Shown here: positions 1-12,754 of the stretch, one piece after another | How positions within the stretch are numbered: the first letter of the stretch is position 1 | How the letters are laid out: each line of letters opens with the position of its first letter | Source of the DNA: Marinibaculum pumilum | Lineage (GTDB): Bacteria; Pseudomonadota; Alphaproteobacteria; Ferrovibrionales; Ferrovibrionaceae | Direction of reading: 5' to 3' | DNA: 64,000 nucleotides | Assembly (NCBI RefSeq): GCF_042646425.1 | Contig: NZ_JBHRTR010000005.1 | Coordinates: forward strand, 62,001-126,000 | Notes under the pieces: generated by a model | Seen by the model: the letters and a program-made list of their open reading frames with translations, nothing else | Told to the model about the DNA's origin: nothing | The model's database searches: none | Made by a program: the position numbers and the translations under genes

Positions 1-143
1 AGCTGCGCCCCGACCACAAGCTGGTCATCCTGCGCGAATGGACCGGCACCGACGACAGGGTGAAAGGCGTGCAGCGCCTGGTCGCCCGCCTCGCCGACAT
101 CGCCGACGCCGCGGAAAGGGACCGCAAGATCCTGGCGGGGTAG
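1..143 (+). CDS. C-terminal fragment of an unidentified protein
   Basis: An open frame enters from the left edge (first full codon at base 3) and stops with TAG at 141-143, leaving 46 residues. The tail is charged and looks helical, with a stretch rich in Arg, Leu, Ala and Asp after a Glu-Trp-Thr-Gly segment. Codon use is high GC, like the rest of the window and unlike the next gene. I do not recognise the family from so short a piece. That it is a real gene end is inferred from the uninterrupted frame and the change of base composition immediately after the stop. Confidence 0.5.
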   Translation, partial: LRPDHKLVILREWTGTDDRVKGVQRLVARLADIADAAERDRKILAG

Positions 144-162
144 GGGCTATTGCTTCTGTGAT

Positions 163-1050
163 TTATTGGATTGCGGGCTTGGCGTGATTCTGCGAATTGG
201 CGATGTTGGCCAATAGTGCAGCAGGCTTAGTTATATCGCGAATAATTTCAACAACTGTGATGGCGCAAAGTCGAAACAGCATATCTGCTTGCACAGAGTC
301 AAGCTGATCTCTTGGATGCATCAGAGGGTTGCGTTCGAGTTCCCTAAGACGATCCAGCATCGCTGAAACTTTATTCGACGGTTTCTGTGTAGATTTTCCA
401 TCGTTAGCTAGTTTTTCTATTTCTCTTATATAGTCGTTCCAGCTCTTTAGAGACTTGATTGAACGCCCAAAATGTTGAATATACTTTTCCATTACTAGCT
501 CAAGGCCTCTGAGTGAATGGAAACCGCAAGCTGTCGGCAATTCAAACGCAAGACAGCGACCAGCATTATCAAATTCCGAAACGACATTATCCGGAAGATG
601 CGACAAGATTTGTCTTGGAATGATGTCAGAGCCTTTAGAAACCAATCTCGAGGTATTGTAGATTGATATCTCTTCCACTGAATAGACATCTATAATTCGG
701 CATTCGGCGCTAAACACGCTTCGAAATTCATCGATTTTTGCAGATATGTTGGTATAGTGCCATGGTTCTAGCGTTTGTTTAAAATTGTCTGTTTTTAGTT
801 GTGGTGGAGAATTATTGTCAAAAACAAATCGATGCAGCCAGTCTTCAATCATTGTTGCGAGTTCGTCGGCTACATGTTTGCATGTGGTAAATCCATTGTC
901 ATCCTGGATAAATTCTCGCAATAGAGTAGGCATATAGTAAATCGAAATCCATATATCTCCTACAGACATATTGTCATTCGAAGTGGCTCTTCGGGCGACA
1001 TGAAGATTTTCGCCTAGGTTGAAGTATTTTATCAGGTCGACTTTTTTCAT
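163..1050 (-). CDS. AT-rich gene for a HEPN-like protein (possible RNase or defence protein)
   Basis: Encodes 295 residues. The gene and its flanks (about 144-1105) are visibly AT-rich, with many AAA, ATT and TTT codons, in a region that is otherwise close to 70% GC; this points to recent acquisition. Near the C-terminus Arg240-Asn-Pro-Leu-Met-His245 fits the R-x4-H motif of HEPN domains, many of which are RNases in toxin-antitoxin and abortive-infection systems. Earlier segments, a Phe-His-Ser-Leu-Arg-Gly-Leu-Glu stretch near 177-184 and a Trp-Asn-Asp-Tyr stretch near 204-207, resemble uncharacterised bacterial proteins that carry the same RN...H ending. No antitoxin or nucleotidyltransferase partner lies next to it; the upstream gene on the same strand is a receiver, 58 bp away. 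There is no signal peptide or membrane segment. The reading frame is confident; the RNase or defence role is an inference. Confidence 0.75.
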   Translation of the reverse strand: MKKVDLIKYFNLGENLHVARRATSNDNMSVGDIWISIYYMPTLLREFIQDDNGFTTCKHVADELATMIEDWLHRFVFDNNSPPQLKTDNFKQTLEPWHYTNISAKIDEFRSVFSAECRIIDVYSVEEISIYNTSRLVSKGSDIIPRQILSHLPDNVVSEFDNAGRCLAFELPTACGFHSLRGLELVMEKYIQHFGRSIKSLKSWNDYIREIEKLANDGKSTQKPSNKVSAMLDRLRELERNPLMHPRDQLDSVQADMLFRLCAITVVEIIRDITKPAALLANIANSQNHAKPAIQ

Positions 1051-1108
1051 GTTTATCTCGGAGTTATCTATTTGAGATTAGTAACGCATTCTCCGTGCCA
1101 TTTTTCTG

Positions 1109-1481
1109 CTATCTGCCCGTCTTCCCCAGCAGCTTCGACAGCGCCTCGACCAGGCCGTCGGCGCGGAACGGCTTGCTGAGGAGGGGGGCGTCGCGGTGGC
1201 GGTCGGGGAGCTGTTCGCGGGTATGGCCGGTGAGGAAGAGCCACGGCGCGCCGCGTGCCGCCAGGGCGTCGGCCACGGCGTCGCTGCGGCCCTCGGTCAG
1301 GTTCAGGTCCAGCAGGGCGGCGTCCAGCTCCGCCTCCTTCGCCAGCCGCACCCCATCGTCGAGCGAATGGGCCGGGCCGACGACCTGGCAGCCGGCATCC
1401 TCCAGCATCATTTCCAGGTCCATCGCCAGCAGCACCTCGTCCTCGACGACGAGGACCTTCAGGTCGGCGAGCGGCGCGGGA

Positions 1482-1504
<23 letters not shown>
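1109..1504 (-). CDS. Single-domain response regulator receiver
   Basis: A 131-residue CheY-like receiver with no output domain. The acidic pocket is at Glu21-Asp22, the likely phospho-acceptor is Asp66 (in Ala-Leu-Leu-Asp-Leu-Asn), the switch threonine is Thr92 and the conserved lysine is Lys111 before Pro-Phe. The start overlaps the end of the upstream kinase gene by 23 bases, so the two are probably co-translated and the receiver is the natural partner of that HWE kinase. Stand-alone receivers of this kind beside HWE kinases often act as phosphate sinks or relay proteins in alphaproteobacterial stress or light signalling; which applies here cannot be read from the sequence. Confidence 0.9.
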
Positions 1505-5549
<4,045 letters not shown>

Positions 5550-5629
5550 CGCTCAACGCCTCCGCGGCGGAAGCGGGGGATGCTCGTGGACGGGGCAGGG
5601 CCTGCAGCGCCCGATTTCGGGACACCGGA

Positions 5630-8209
5630 TCATTGTGCGGCCGCCTCCGCGCCGACATGCAGGCAGTCCGGCCGGATCAGCAGCACCGCAACGCCGCCGG
5701 GCACATCCTCATGGTCGTAGGGGACGGCCCGTACGATCAGCTCCTCGTCGCCGACCCGGCCGCGCGCGGACACAGGGCGGTCGGCGCGCAGGGCCTCCGT
5801 CGCCATGCCCGACGGGTCCGCGAAGCCGAGAGAGGCGCCGACATTGGCGAGCGGCCGGCCGGTGTCGTGCGGCATGAGCTGCAGCAGGCCAGAGGCCACG
5901 TTGCTCATCCGCCGGATCGCCAGGCTCTCGTCCAGCACCACGACGCCGATGCCCAGGGTATCGAAGATGAACTCCATATCGGCGTTGAGGGCCGTGAGCT
6001 CGTCGATCTTGCGCTGATGCTCGGCGCTCACATTCACCAGCTCCTCGTTCACGGCATGCAGTTCCTCGTTGGAGGATTGCAGCTCCTCGTTCGACGCCTG
6101 CAGTTCCTCGTTGGAGGATTGCAGCTCCTCGTTCGATGCCTGCAGCTCCTCGCCGCTGGTCTCCAGCCGCTCGGTCACGTATTGCAGGCTTTCCTCGGTC
6201 AGCTTCAGGTCGCGTTCCAGCTCTTGGATGCGCTGTGCCATCAGCGCCTCGTCGCCGGAGGAATCGCTGCTCCCGGCGGCGCCCTCGCTGTCGCCGACCG
6301 GTTTCTCGATCTTCTCCACGGTGATCAGGAAATGGCGGCCGCCGGCATCGCCTTCCAGCGCCTCGATGCCGACGATGACAGTCCGCCGGTCGCCCGCGAC
6401 CTGCAGCTCCAGCTGCCGGCGATACTGCCGCTCCTTGTTGCGGCGGATCCGCTCGATGCCGACATTGATCGCGTAGTGCAGGCCCTCGTGGACGATCTCC
6501 TCCACCGTGCGCTCGGCCAGGTCGCTCAGGGTGTCGACATAGTCGGAGGCATCGCCGAACCAGGTCAGCACCTCGCCCGCGTCGGAGACCAGGATGGCGG
6601 AAGGGGCATAGCGCTTCAGCAGGGCGTCATAGCCCTTCAGCAGGGTGGAGCGCGACCGCCGCTGGCGCTGGTCCATCTCCAGGCTCTGCAGGGAGGGACG
6701 CGTGGGCGCCGGCCGCGGCGCGCCGCGCAGCTGGTCGAAGGTACGGGTAAAGGTCAGCGCGTTGGCGTCGTCGCCGCGCTCGCCCTTCCAGCGGAACAGC
6801 CGCCAGGTGCTGTCGACCGCGGCGAAGGCCTCCGACTGCCGGCCCAGGCTCTCGCTCTTGCCCAGGAACAGGAAGCCGTTGCGGCGCAGGCCGAACTGGA
6901 ACAGGGCCAGCAGCCGGCTCTGGGCAGCATCGTTCAGGTAGATCATCAGGTTGCGGCAGGAGATCAGGTCCAGCCGCATGAAGGGCGGGTCGCCAAGGAC
7001 GTCATGCACGCTGAAGATCACCTTCTGGCGCAGCCCCGGCTCCACCGCCAGGCCGTCGGCATGGGCGACGAAATAGCGCTCCTTCAGGTCGTCGGGCAGC
7101 TTGTCCAGGGACGCTCGCGGATAGACCCCCTGGGCGGCGCGCTCGATCGAGGGGCGGTGCACGTCGGTGGCGAAGATCCGCAGCGGGCGGTCGACGCCGC
7201 TGTCGCGCATCGCCTCCATGAAGGCGATGGCCAGGCTGTAGGCTTCCTCGCCGCTGGCGCAGGCGGGCACCCAGGCGCGGACCTCCTTGTCCTCCGGCCC
7301 TTCGGTGAGGATCGTCGGCAGCACCAGGCGGCTGAGGGAGGCAAAGGCCTCCGGGTCGCGGTAGAACTCGGTGACGCCGATCAGCAGGTCCTGGTAGAGC
7401 TCCTCCACCACATCGGGGTCGTCCTGCAGTTCCGCCGCATAATCGGCGATATCCTCATGCCCCCGCAGGGTGCGGCGGCGGTCGATCCGGCGCAGCACGG
7501 TCGCCCGCTTGTAGGAGCCGAAGTCGATGCCGTGGTTGCGCTCCAGAAGCGCCAGCACCGCTTCGTGCGGATCCTCCGGCAGGTCCGACGGGCGCGCCTT
7601 TCCGGGGGCCGGGCCGGGGCGGCTCAGGATCTCCGCGATCGCCGCCGGCATCGCCGCCGGATCTAGGACACGGTCGGCGCAGCCGGAGGCGATCACCGCC
7701 CGCGGCATGGAATCGAACTTCGCATTGCCCGGCGTCTGCACCAGGATCTTGCCGCCGGCCTGCTTCAGGGTGGTCGCGCCGCGGGCGCCGTCGGCGCCGG
7801 ATCCGGACAGCACCACCGCGATGCTGCGATGCCGCGACTGCGCGGCCAGGGAATGGAAGAAGGCGTCGATCGGCATGTTCGGCAGCCCGTCATGCGCGAA
7901 GGGCTCCAGCGCGATCTTCCCCTGTTCCAGGGTCACCGTGGTGTCGGGCGGGTTGAGGTAGATGGTGTCGGCCTGGACCGCCATGCCGTCCTCGACATGG
8001 CGGATGCGCAGCTTCGACCGGCGTGCCAGCAGTTCGTCCATCATCGACCGGTAGTCCGGCGACAGGTGCTGGATCACGAAGAAGGCCCAGCCGGCATCCG
8101 TCGGCGCGGCCTCGAAAAACGCCTCCAGCGGATCCAGCCCGCCGGCGGACGCACCGATGGCGACGATCGGAATGGGCTGGGACGATGGCTCCGGTGGCGT
8201 CGCGTTCAT
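5630..8209 (-). CDS. CheB/CheR hybrid with coiled coil and C-terminal PAS
   Basis: An 859-residue protein with the same front half as its downstream neighbour. The CheB domain (about 13-195) has Ser21, His48 and Asp140. The CheR domain (about 205-460) has the Ala-Cys-Ala-Ser-Gly-Glu-Glu-Ala loop for AdoMet. A coiled coil near 655-725 is built from Glu-Glu-Leu-Gln-Ala-Ser-Asn and Glu-Glu-Leu-Gln-Ser-Ser-Asn heptads, and a PAS domain follows. It ends about 50 residues after the PAS core with no kinase, so it is either a natural kinase-less form or relies on the downstream kinase. It is the first gene of the presumed three-gene operon. The start ATG at 8209 places the CheB Rossmann-like strand at residue 14, as usual for the family. 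Amino-acid similarity suggests that the two hybrids arose by duplication. Confidence 0.92.
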   Translation of the reverse strand: MNATPPEPSSQPIPIVAIGASAGGLDPLEAFFEAAPTDAGWAFFVIQHLSPDYRSMMDELLARRSKLRIRHVEDGMAVQADTIYLNPPDTTVTLEQGKIALEPFAHDGLPNMPIDAFFHSLAAQSRHRSIAVVLSGSGADGARGATTLKQAGGKILVQTPGNAKFDSMPRAVIASGCADRVLDPAAMPAAIAEILSRPGPAPGKARPSDLPEDPHEAVLALLERNHGIDFGSYKRATVLRRIDRRRTLRGHEDIADYAAELQDDPDVVEELYQDLLIGVTEFYRDPEAFASLSRLVLPTILTEGPEDKEVRAWVPACASGEEAYSLAIAFMEAMRDSGVDRPLRIFATDVHRPSIERAAQGVYPRASLDKLPDDLKERYFVAHADGLAVEPGLRQKVIFSVHDVLGDPPFMRLDLISCRNLMIYLNDAAQSRLLALFQFGLRRNGFLFLGKSESLGRQSEAFAAVDSTWRLFRWKGERGDDANALTFTRTFDQLRGAPRPAPTRPSLQSLEMDQRQRRSRSTLLKGYDALLKRYAPSAILVSDAGEVLTWFGDASDYVDTLSDLAERTVEEIVHEGLHYAINVGIERIRRNKERQYRRQLELQVAGDRRTVIVGIEALEGDAGGRHFLITVEKIEKPVGDSEGAAGSSDSSGDEALMAQRIQELERDLKLTEESLQYVTERLETSGEELQASNEELQSSNEELQASNEELQSSNEELHAVNEELVNVSAEHQRKIDELTALNADMEFIFDTLGIGVVVLDESLAIRRMSNVASGLLQLMPHDTGRPLANVGASLGFADPSGMATEALRADRPVSARGRVGDEELIVRAVPYDHEDVPGGVAVLLIRPDCLHVGAEAAAQ
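6059..6142. repeat. 42-bp tandem repeat inside the coiled coil of the CheB/CheR hybrid
   Basis: Two 42-base units (6059-6100 and 6101-6142) differ at one base. Each codes for two heptads of the signalling helix, so the repeat keeps frame and coiled-coil phase. Related, more degenerate heptads lie on both sides. Copy number could change by slippage without breaking the frame, altering helix length between the CheR and PAS domains. Confidence 0.85.
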
Positions 8210-8323
8210 TACCCCGATCCTGCGCAGACAATCTGTCCGGCGTCAGTCGATTTGTTTCCTAGCGCAGAATTTCCAGCCAAGCGAAGCGGGGCCGGGCAGG
8301 CAACGGTACAGGGATCCGGAGCC

Positions 8324-8989
8324 TCAGCCGGGCAACGGGCTGCGCGGGTCGAACAGGATCCGTCCGCCCAGGGCGACGAAGCAGGCCCCCGCCACGCGTT
8401 CGATCCAGTGCCGCACCCGGCCGAGGCGGGACAGCACCGCAGGCACGGCCAGGAACAGGCTGACGGCGGCGTACCACGCAAAGGCCGTCGCGGCGACCAG
8501 GGCCACGGTGAGGGCGAGCAGCCAGGGCGGGCTGTCCGGGCCCATGGATGTGGCGAAGACGCTGGCGAACAGGACCACGGCCTTCGGATTGGTCAGGGTG
8601 ACGGACAGGCCGAACAGCACCGCCCCGTGCCGCCGTCCCGGTCCGGCTGCGTCCGCCGCCGCATCCGGGAAGGTGCCGGTGCCGGCTGCCGGCCCTTCGC
8701 TGCGCCGGGTCAGCAGCAGGCGGAGGCCCAGGAAGACGAGATAGAAGCCGCCCGCGAACCGCACCGCCCAGGCCAGCCATTCGAATTCCAGCAGCAGGGC
8801 GGAGAGGCCGATCATGCTGAGCGCCGCATAGCTGCCCAGGCCCAGCGCGACACCGGCAGCGGTCAGCATGCCGTGGGCCGTGCCGCGGGTCAGGGCGGCA
8901 CGGCTGACCGCCAGGAAATCCGGTCCGGGCAGCAGCAGGGCAGGGATGTAGATCGCGAAGACAGCCAGCAACGGCGCGAACGGTTCCAT
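8324..8989 (-). CDS. LysE/RhtB family amino-acid exporter
   Basis: A 221-residue inner-membrane protein with about six hydrophobic segments. The N-terminal segment Ile-Pro-Gly/Ala-Leu-Leu-Leu-Pro-Gly-Pro-Asp-Phe (near 14-25) is the typical first helix of LysE/RhtB exporters, which extrude amino acids such as lysine, threonine or homoserine lactone derivatives. A Thr-Asn-Pro-Lys-Ala motif near residues 132-136 is also characteristic. It begins 36 bp after the FrnE-like gene on the same strand and may be co-transcribed. The substrate cannot be assigned. Confidence 0.9.
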   Translation of the reverse strand: MEPFAPLLAVFAIYIPALLLPGPDFLAVSRAALTRGTAHGMLTAAGVALGLGSYAALSMIGLSALLLEFEWLAWAVRFAGGFYLVFLGLRLLLTRRSEGPAAGTGTFPDAAADAAGPGRRHGAVLFGLSVTLTNPKAVVLFASVFATSMGPDSPPWLLALTVALVAATAFAWYAAVSLFLAVPAVLSRLGRVRHWIERVAGACFVALGGRILFDPRSPLPG

Positions 8990-9025
8990 CGCCGCGGGGC
9001 TGCCCGCCGGCGGGTCCGGCCTGCC

Positions 9026-9700
9026 TCAGTCCACGCCGCCGGCGACCGGTTCCTCGGCCTGCAGGTCCTCGTCGTTCTCCGCCATCTCGAACGCCTTCAG
9101 GAAGACCTCCGGGTCCTGCGCGCCGGAGACCACGTACTTGCGGTCGATGATGAAGCAGGGCACCCCTTCGACGCCCATCTGGCGGGCCAGGGCATCCTCT
9201 TTCCGGATCAGGTCGGTATCGGCCTCGTCCTCCAGCAGCTCGGCGACCAGGCCGCGGTCCATGCCCGCTTCCTCCGCGATGCCGAGCAGCACCTGGCGGT
9301 CGCCGATATCCTCGCCATTCTCGAAATAGGCCTGGAACAGCCGCTCCACCACCAGGTCCTGCACCCCGGCGGAAGCGGCCCAGCGGATCAGGCGGTGCGA
9401 ATCCAGAGTGTTCGGCGTCTTCGGGATCGCTGCGAAGTCGAAGTCGATATTCTCCTCCGCCCCGGCGTCGCGGATATTGTCGTAGATCTGCTGCGCCCGT
9501 TCCGGGCCGCCGAACTTGGCCTCCAGATAGGCTTTCCGGTCGACACCCTCGCGCGGCATCTCCGGGTTCAGCTGATAGGGCCGCCAGTCGATCTGCACGT
9601 CCAGGTCCGGCCGCTGCGCCAGCGCGCGTTCGAAGCGGCGCTTGCCGATCAGGCACCAGGGGCAGACCGTGTCGGAGATGATGTCGATGGTGTGCTGCAT
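9026..9700 (-). CDS. DsbA-family oxidoreductase, FrnE-like
   Basis: A 224-residue thioredoxin-fold protein with an N-terminal Cys13-Pro-Trp-Cys16 active site and the downstream Gly-Val-Glu-Gly-Val-Pro-Cys-Phe segment containing the cis-proline, as in the FrnE subgroup of DsbA proteins. There is no signal peptide, so it probably acts in the cytoplasm as a disulfide isomerase or oxidoreductase; FrnE homologues have been linked to oxidative stress tolerance. I chose the ATG at 9700 rather than one 63 bases upstream, because the thioredoxin strand begins right after it and GGAGGG lies four bases in front of it. Confidence 0.9.
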   Translation of the reverse strand: MQHTIDIISDTVCPWCLIGKRRFERALAQRPDLDVQIDWRPYQLNPEMPREGVDRKAYLEAKFGGPERAQQIYDNIRDAGAEENIDFDFAAIPKTPNTLDSHRLIRWAASAGVQDLVVERLFQAYFENGEDIGDRQVLLGIAEEAGMDRGLVAELLEDEADTDLIRKEDALARQMGVEGVPCFIIDRKYVVSGAQDPEVFLKAFEMAENDEDLQAEEPVAGGVD

Positions 9701-9810
9701 GGTGCCCTCCATTGGTTGCGCGGCAGCCGGCCCGCATGCACCGATCTTGTGCCAGGACAGCACGGGTCAAGGAGCGCCGCAAGCCGGCCGCGGCATGGCA
9801 GCCCCGCTGT

Positions 9811-11109
9811 TCAGTCCGCAGGCGGAGCGTCCAGCGCTCGCGCGGCGTCGGCGGCTTCCTGCATGCGCGCGGCATCGCCTTCCAGGCTGTCCAGGACCTG
9901 CTGCAGGCCCGGTGACAGGCTGCGGCCCGCCGCTGCAGCACGGTCGCGATGGCGCTGCAGCAGGAACAGGAACTCCGTCGGCAGATAGCCCAGGAAGCGC
10001 AGCCCGTCATGGACGAAGCGGTGCAGCCAGTCGTCCGGGGCCGCCGCCGGCGCCAGGTAGAGCAGGCGGATCAGGGCGGCATGGTCGAAGCCCGTCTCCA
10101 CGGCGCCCTGCAGCAGCCGGCCGAAAAGGTCGCCGGGTTCCGTGTCGTGGCGCACGAACTGGATCTGCGCGGCGAAGCGGATCGACTGGACGACATCCAG
10201 CGGCGGCTGGAAGTGGATCGCGCCGGGCCGCCAGCGCGGGCCGAGCAGCGGCGCGAAGGGATTGACCCGGTCGGGGACATGGCCGACCGGCGCCAGGCAG
10301 AGATTGTGGGACACCAGCCGGTCGCAGCGCATGCCGTCCAGCAGGTCGCGATAGAAAGCGAGCCAGTCGGGACCGAACTCCTGGAAGCCGGCGCTGTTCA
10401 GCACGGCGTCCAGCGGCAGGTCGGCGATCGACCCCGCCAGGGCCACCGGCAGGTAGGCGATCACCGGCTGCCGCTCCGACCCGGCCCCGGAGAGGCCGGC
10501 GGCATCCGCCGCCGACAGCAGGTAGCGATGCTCCGCCTCCGGCATTTCCAGGCGCAGGAACAGCTCCGCGAAGAACAGGCTCTCCGGGAAGTCGAGGAGG
10601 AGGTAGAGCCGCGGCCGCCGGACCGGGTTGCGCAGCCACAGCCGCGCGGCCGCGCCATATCCGGCGCCGATCTCGCACAGGGCTTCGGTGCGTGGCAGAT
10701 GGGCGGCGGCGAACAGGATGCCGCCGGCATGGAAGGCGGCGGTGTTGGAATGCAGGGCCGGCGGCAGGTCCTGGCCGGGATAGAGGGCGCTGGAGGCGAT
10801 CACCGTGTCCGGCAGGGACAGGTGCGAATCCGTGAAGGCGGGCACCTGCCGGGCGAATTGCGGGAACTGCAGGGCCAGCGCGGCATGGCTGCGCTGCACA
10901 TCCACGGCCGCCACCGCCAGGCGATGGTCGAACAGCCATTGGCGCTGCGCCTGATGGATGCCGTCCTGGGCCGCGGCGATACCGTCGATGGCCGCGTCCA
11001 GCCGCGCGCGCCCCGCATCCCAGCGGCTGCCATGCGCCGCGACCGGTTCGGTCAGCCGGGCGGCCTGGCGGTAGTGGCGACGGGCGACCGCGAGCGGGTC
11101 GCCCGTCAT
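9811..11109 (-). CDS. Putative sugar O-methyltransferase
   Basis: A 432-residue protein with an AdoMet-binding motif Glu-Ile-Gly-Ala-Gly-Tyr-Gly at 146-152, followed by Leu-Leu-Leu-Asp-Phe-Pro-Glu-Ser, a layout I associate with the putative sugar O-methyltransferase family found in polysaccharide and modified-glycan loci. The first 120 residues are helical and the last 80 contain aromatic and leucine-rich helices that may bind the acceptor. It begins 13 bp after the HupE-type carrier gene on the same strand, with no polysaccharide genes nearby. AdoMet dependence is well supported; the sugar acceptor is a family-level inference. Confidence 0.7.
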   Translation of the reverse strand: MTGDPLAVARRHYRQAARLTEPVAAHGSRWDAGRARLDAAIDGIAAAQDGIHQAQRQWLFDHRLAVAAVDVQRSHAALALQFPQFARQVPAFTDSHLSLPDTVIASSALYPGQDLPPALHSNTAAFHAGGILFAAAHLPRTEALCEIGAGYGAAARLWLRNPVRRPRLYLLLDFPESLFFAELFLRLEMPEAEHRYLLSAADAAGLSGAGSERQPVIAYLPVALAGSIADLPLDAVLNSAGFQEFGPDWLAFYRDLLDGMRCDRLVSHNLCLAPVGHVPDRVNPFAPLLGPRWRPGAIHFQPPLDVVQSIRFAAQIQFVRHDTEPGDLFGRLLQGAVETGFDHAALIRLLYLAPAAAPDDWLHRFVHDGLRFLGYLPTEFLFLLQRHRDRAAAAGRSLSPGLQQVLDSLEGDAARMQEAADAARALDAPPAD

Positions 11110-11122
11110 CGGCCTGTATCGA

Positions 11123-11767
11123 TCAGATCATTCCCGCCAGCATGAAGGCGCCGAGCACGGCGATCGCCGTGCCGCCGACCCGATGGGCATGCACCACATG
11201 GCGGCTGACGCCGAGGCCGGCGAGACCGCCGACCAGCATGCCGGCGCCGTGCAGCAGGGCGGTGGCGAGCAGGAAGCCGCCGACATAGGCGAGGCTGGAG
11301 GCAGCCGCCGGCATCTCCGCGCCATGGGCATGGCCGTGGAACAGGGCGAAGAAGCCGACCAGCGCCATCGCGCCCAGGGTGGCGAGCCGGATCCGGAACG
11401 CCAGCGCGAGGCCCAGCACCAGGACTGACAGCGCGATGCCGAGCTCGACGAACGGCAGGGTGATGCCGGCCAGGGCCAGCAGCCCGCCGGCGACCATCGT
11501 GCCCAGGAAGGCGGCCGGCACCAGCCAGAGCGCGCGGCCGCCCAGGATGGCGGCGAACAGGCCGACCGCCACCATGGCCAGCAGATGGTCCAACCCGCCC
11601 AGCGGATGCAGGAAGCCGGAGAAGAAGCCTGTCGCATAGGCGCCGGCGGCGGCGGCATGTCCGGTATGGGCCGCGGCCAGGGCCGGCGCCAGGAGGACCG
11701 ACGCGCCGATCGCGCTCGACAGGGCCAGCCGGGCAGGGCGGCGGGACGCATGGATACGGTTCGACAT
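11123..11767 (-). CDS. HupE/UreJ family metal (nickel or cobalt) carrier
   Basis: A 214-residue membrane protein with a cleavable signal (roughly residues 1-33) and about six membrane segments. It carries the family signature His-Pro-Leu-Gly-Gly-Leu-Asp-His (54-61) and a second histidine cluster Phe-His-Gly-His-Ala-His-Gly (143-149). Family members import Ni2+ or Co2+ for hydrogenase, urease or cobalamin synthesis. I chose ATG 11767, which has AGAAGGA upstream; the longer open frame that reaches back to 12703 overlaps the divergent SDR gene and is not coding there. No urease, hydrogenase or cobalamin gene is in the window, and I saw no cobalamin riboswitch in the 225-bp divergent spacer. Confidence 0.88.
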   Translation of the reverse strand: MSNRIHASRRPARLALSSAIGASVLLAPALAAAHTGHAAAAGAYATGFFSGFLHPLGGLDHLLAMVAVGLFAAILGGRALWLVPAAFLGTMVAGGLLALAGITLPFVELGIALSVLVLGLALAFRIRLATLGAMALVGFFALFHGHAHGAEMPAAASSLAYVGGFLLATALLHGAGMLVGGLAGLGVSRHVVHAHRVGGTAIAVLGAFMLAGMI

Positions 11768-11992
11768 GGCGGGGTCCTTCTCCGGATGCTGCGCTGCGGC
11801 AATTTCAGCGCGAATCCGCCTCCCTGCACAAGCCCGCAGAGCAAGCCTGCTGATCGATTGCCGCTCATGTCGGAACGCTGCGGCCGAAAGGCAGGCCGGG
11901 ACAAGCACCGGAAATGGCGCTAGACCGGCAGGCCGCGAGAACCGGAACCATGGCCCGCATCGCCGCGGGCGGCCAAGGAGGGGAGAGGATCG

Positions 11993-12754
11993 ATGAGCGC
12001 CTTGCTGGACCTGAGCGGAATGACGGCCCTTGTGACCGGGGCCTCGTCGGGCCTGGGTGAGCGTTTCGCCACGGTGCTGGCCGGCGCCGGCGCGCGGGTC
12101 GCCATCGCGGCACGCCGCACCGAGCGGCTGGAGGCCCTGCAGGCCCGCATCGAAGAGGCGGGCGGCCGCGCGCTGCCGGTGCGCATGGACGTCACCGACC
12201 TGCAGAGCATCGCCGACGCCGTCGCCCATGTGGAGACGGAACTCGGGCCGATCCACGTGCTGGTGAACAATTCCGGCGTGAGCGCACCGAAGCGCATGAC
12301 CGAAGTCACGGAGGAGGACTACGACTTCGTGATGGACACCAACCTGAAGGGGGCCTTCTTCGTCGCCAAGGAGGTGGCCGCGCAGATGATCCGGCACGGG
12401 GTCAAGGGACGTATCATCAACATCGCCTCGGTGGCGGCCCACAAGTATCTCGGCCTGCTCGGTGTCTATGGCATGTCGAAATCGGCGGTCGTCTACATGA
12501 CGCAGGCGATGGCCGCGGAATGGGTGCGGAACGACATCAACACCAATGCGATCTGCCCGGGCTATATCGAGACGGAGATGAACCGCGACCACTGGGAGAC
12601 CGAAGGCGGCCGCAAGCTGATGGCCATGCTGCCGCGCAAGCGGGTCGGCGATGTCGGCGATCTTGACGGTGCCCTCCTTCTCCTGGCCAGCCCGCAATCC
12701 CATTTCATCAACGGCGCGGTAATCAACGTGGACGATGGGATGTCATGTCTGTAG
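11993..12754 (+). CDS. SDR family oxidoreductase
   Basis: A 253-residue classical short-chain dehydrogenase/reductase. The cofactor loop is Thr15-Gly16 through Gly22 (TGASSGLG type), followed by Asn92-Asn93 and the catalytic Ser146, Tyr159 and Lys163. The Arg41-Arg42 pair after the second strand suggests NADP(H). The downstream lipoprotein overlaps its end by 10 bases and a CaiB-type CoA-transferase follows, so an operon acting on acyl-CoA or hydroxy-acid substrates is plausible. GGAGGGGAGAGG lies just upstream of the ATG. Confidence 0.93.
   Translation: MSALLDLSGMTALVTGASSGLGERFATVLAGAGARVAIAARRTERLEALQARIEEAGGRALPVRMDVTDLQSIADAVAHVETELGPIHVLVNNSGVSAPKRMTEVTEEDYDFVMDTNLKGAFFVAKEVAAQMIRHGVKGRIINIASVAAHKYLGLLGVYGMSKSAVVYMTQAMAAEWVRNDINTNAICPGYIETEMNRDHWETEGGRKLMAMLPRKRVGDVGDLDGALLLLASPQSHFINGAVINVDDGMSCL

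Noticed and set aside
6059..6142. A short CRISPR-like or tandem repeat array
   Set aside because: The units are contiguous without unique spacers and encode heptads of a coiled coil in frame. No cas gene is present.
11768..11992. A cobalamin riboswitch before the HupE-type carrier
   Set aside because: The spacer was read on the minus strand for the B12-box core and the flanking conserved bases, and they are absent.
11123..12703. A single 526-codon gene covering the HupE region and the strand opposite the SDR gene
   Set aside because: Only the last 214 codons look like protein (HupE with signal peptide and motifs). The first 312 codons are the shadow of the SDR gene, and a ribosome-binding site sits before the internal ATG.
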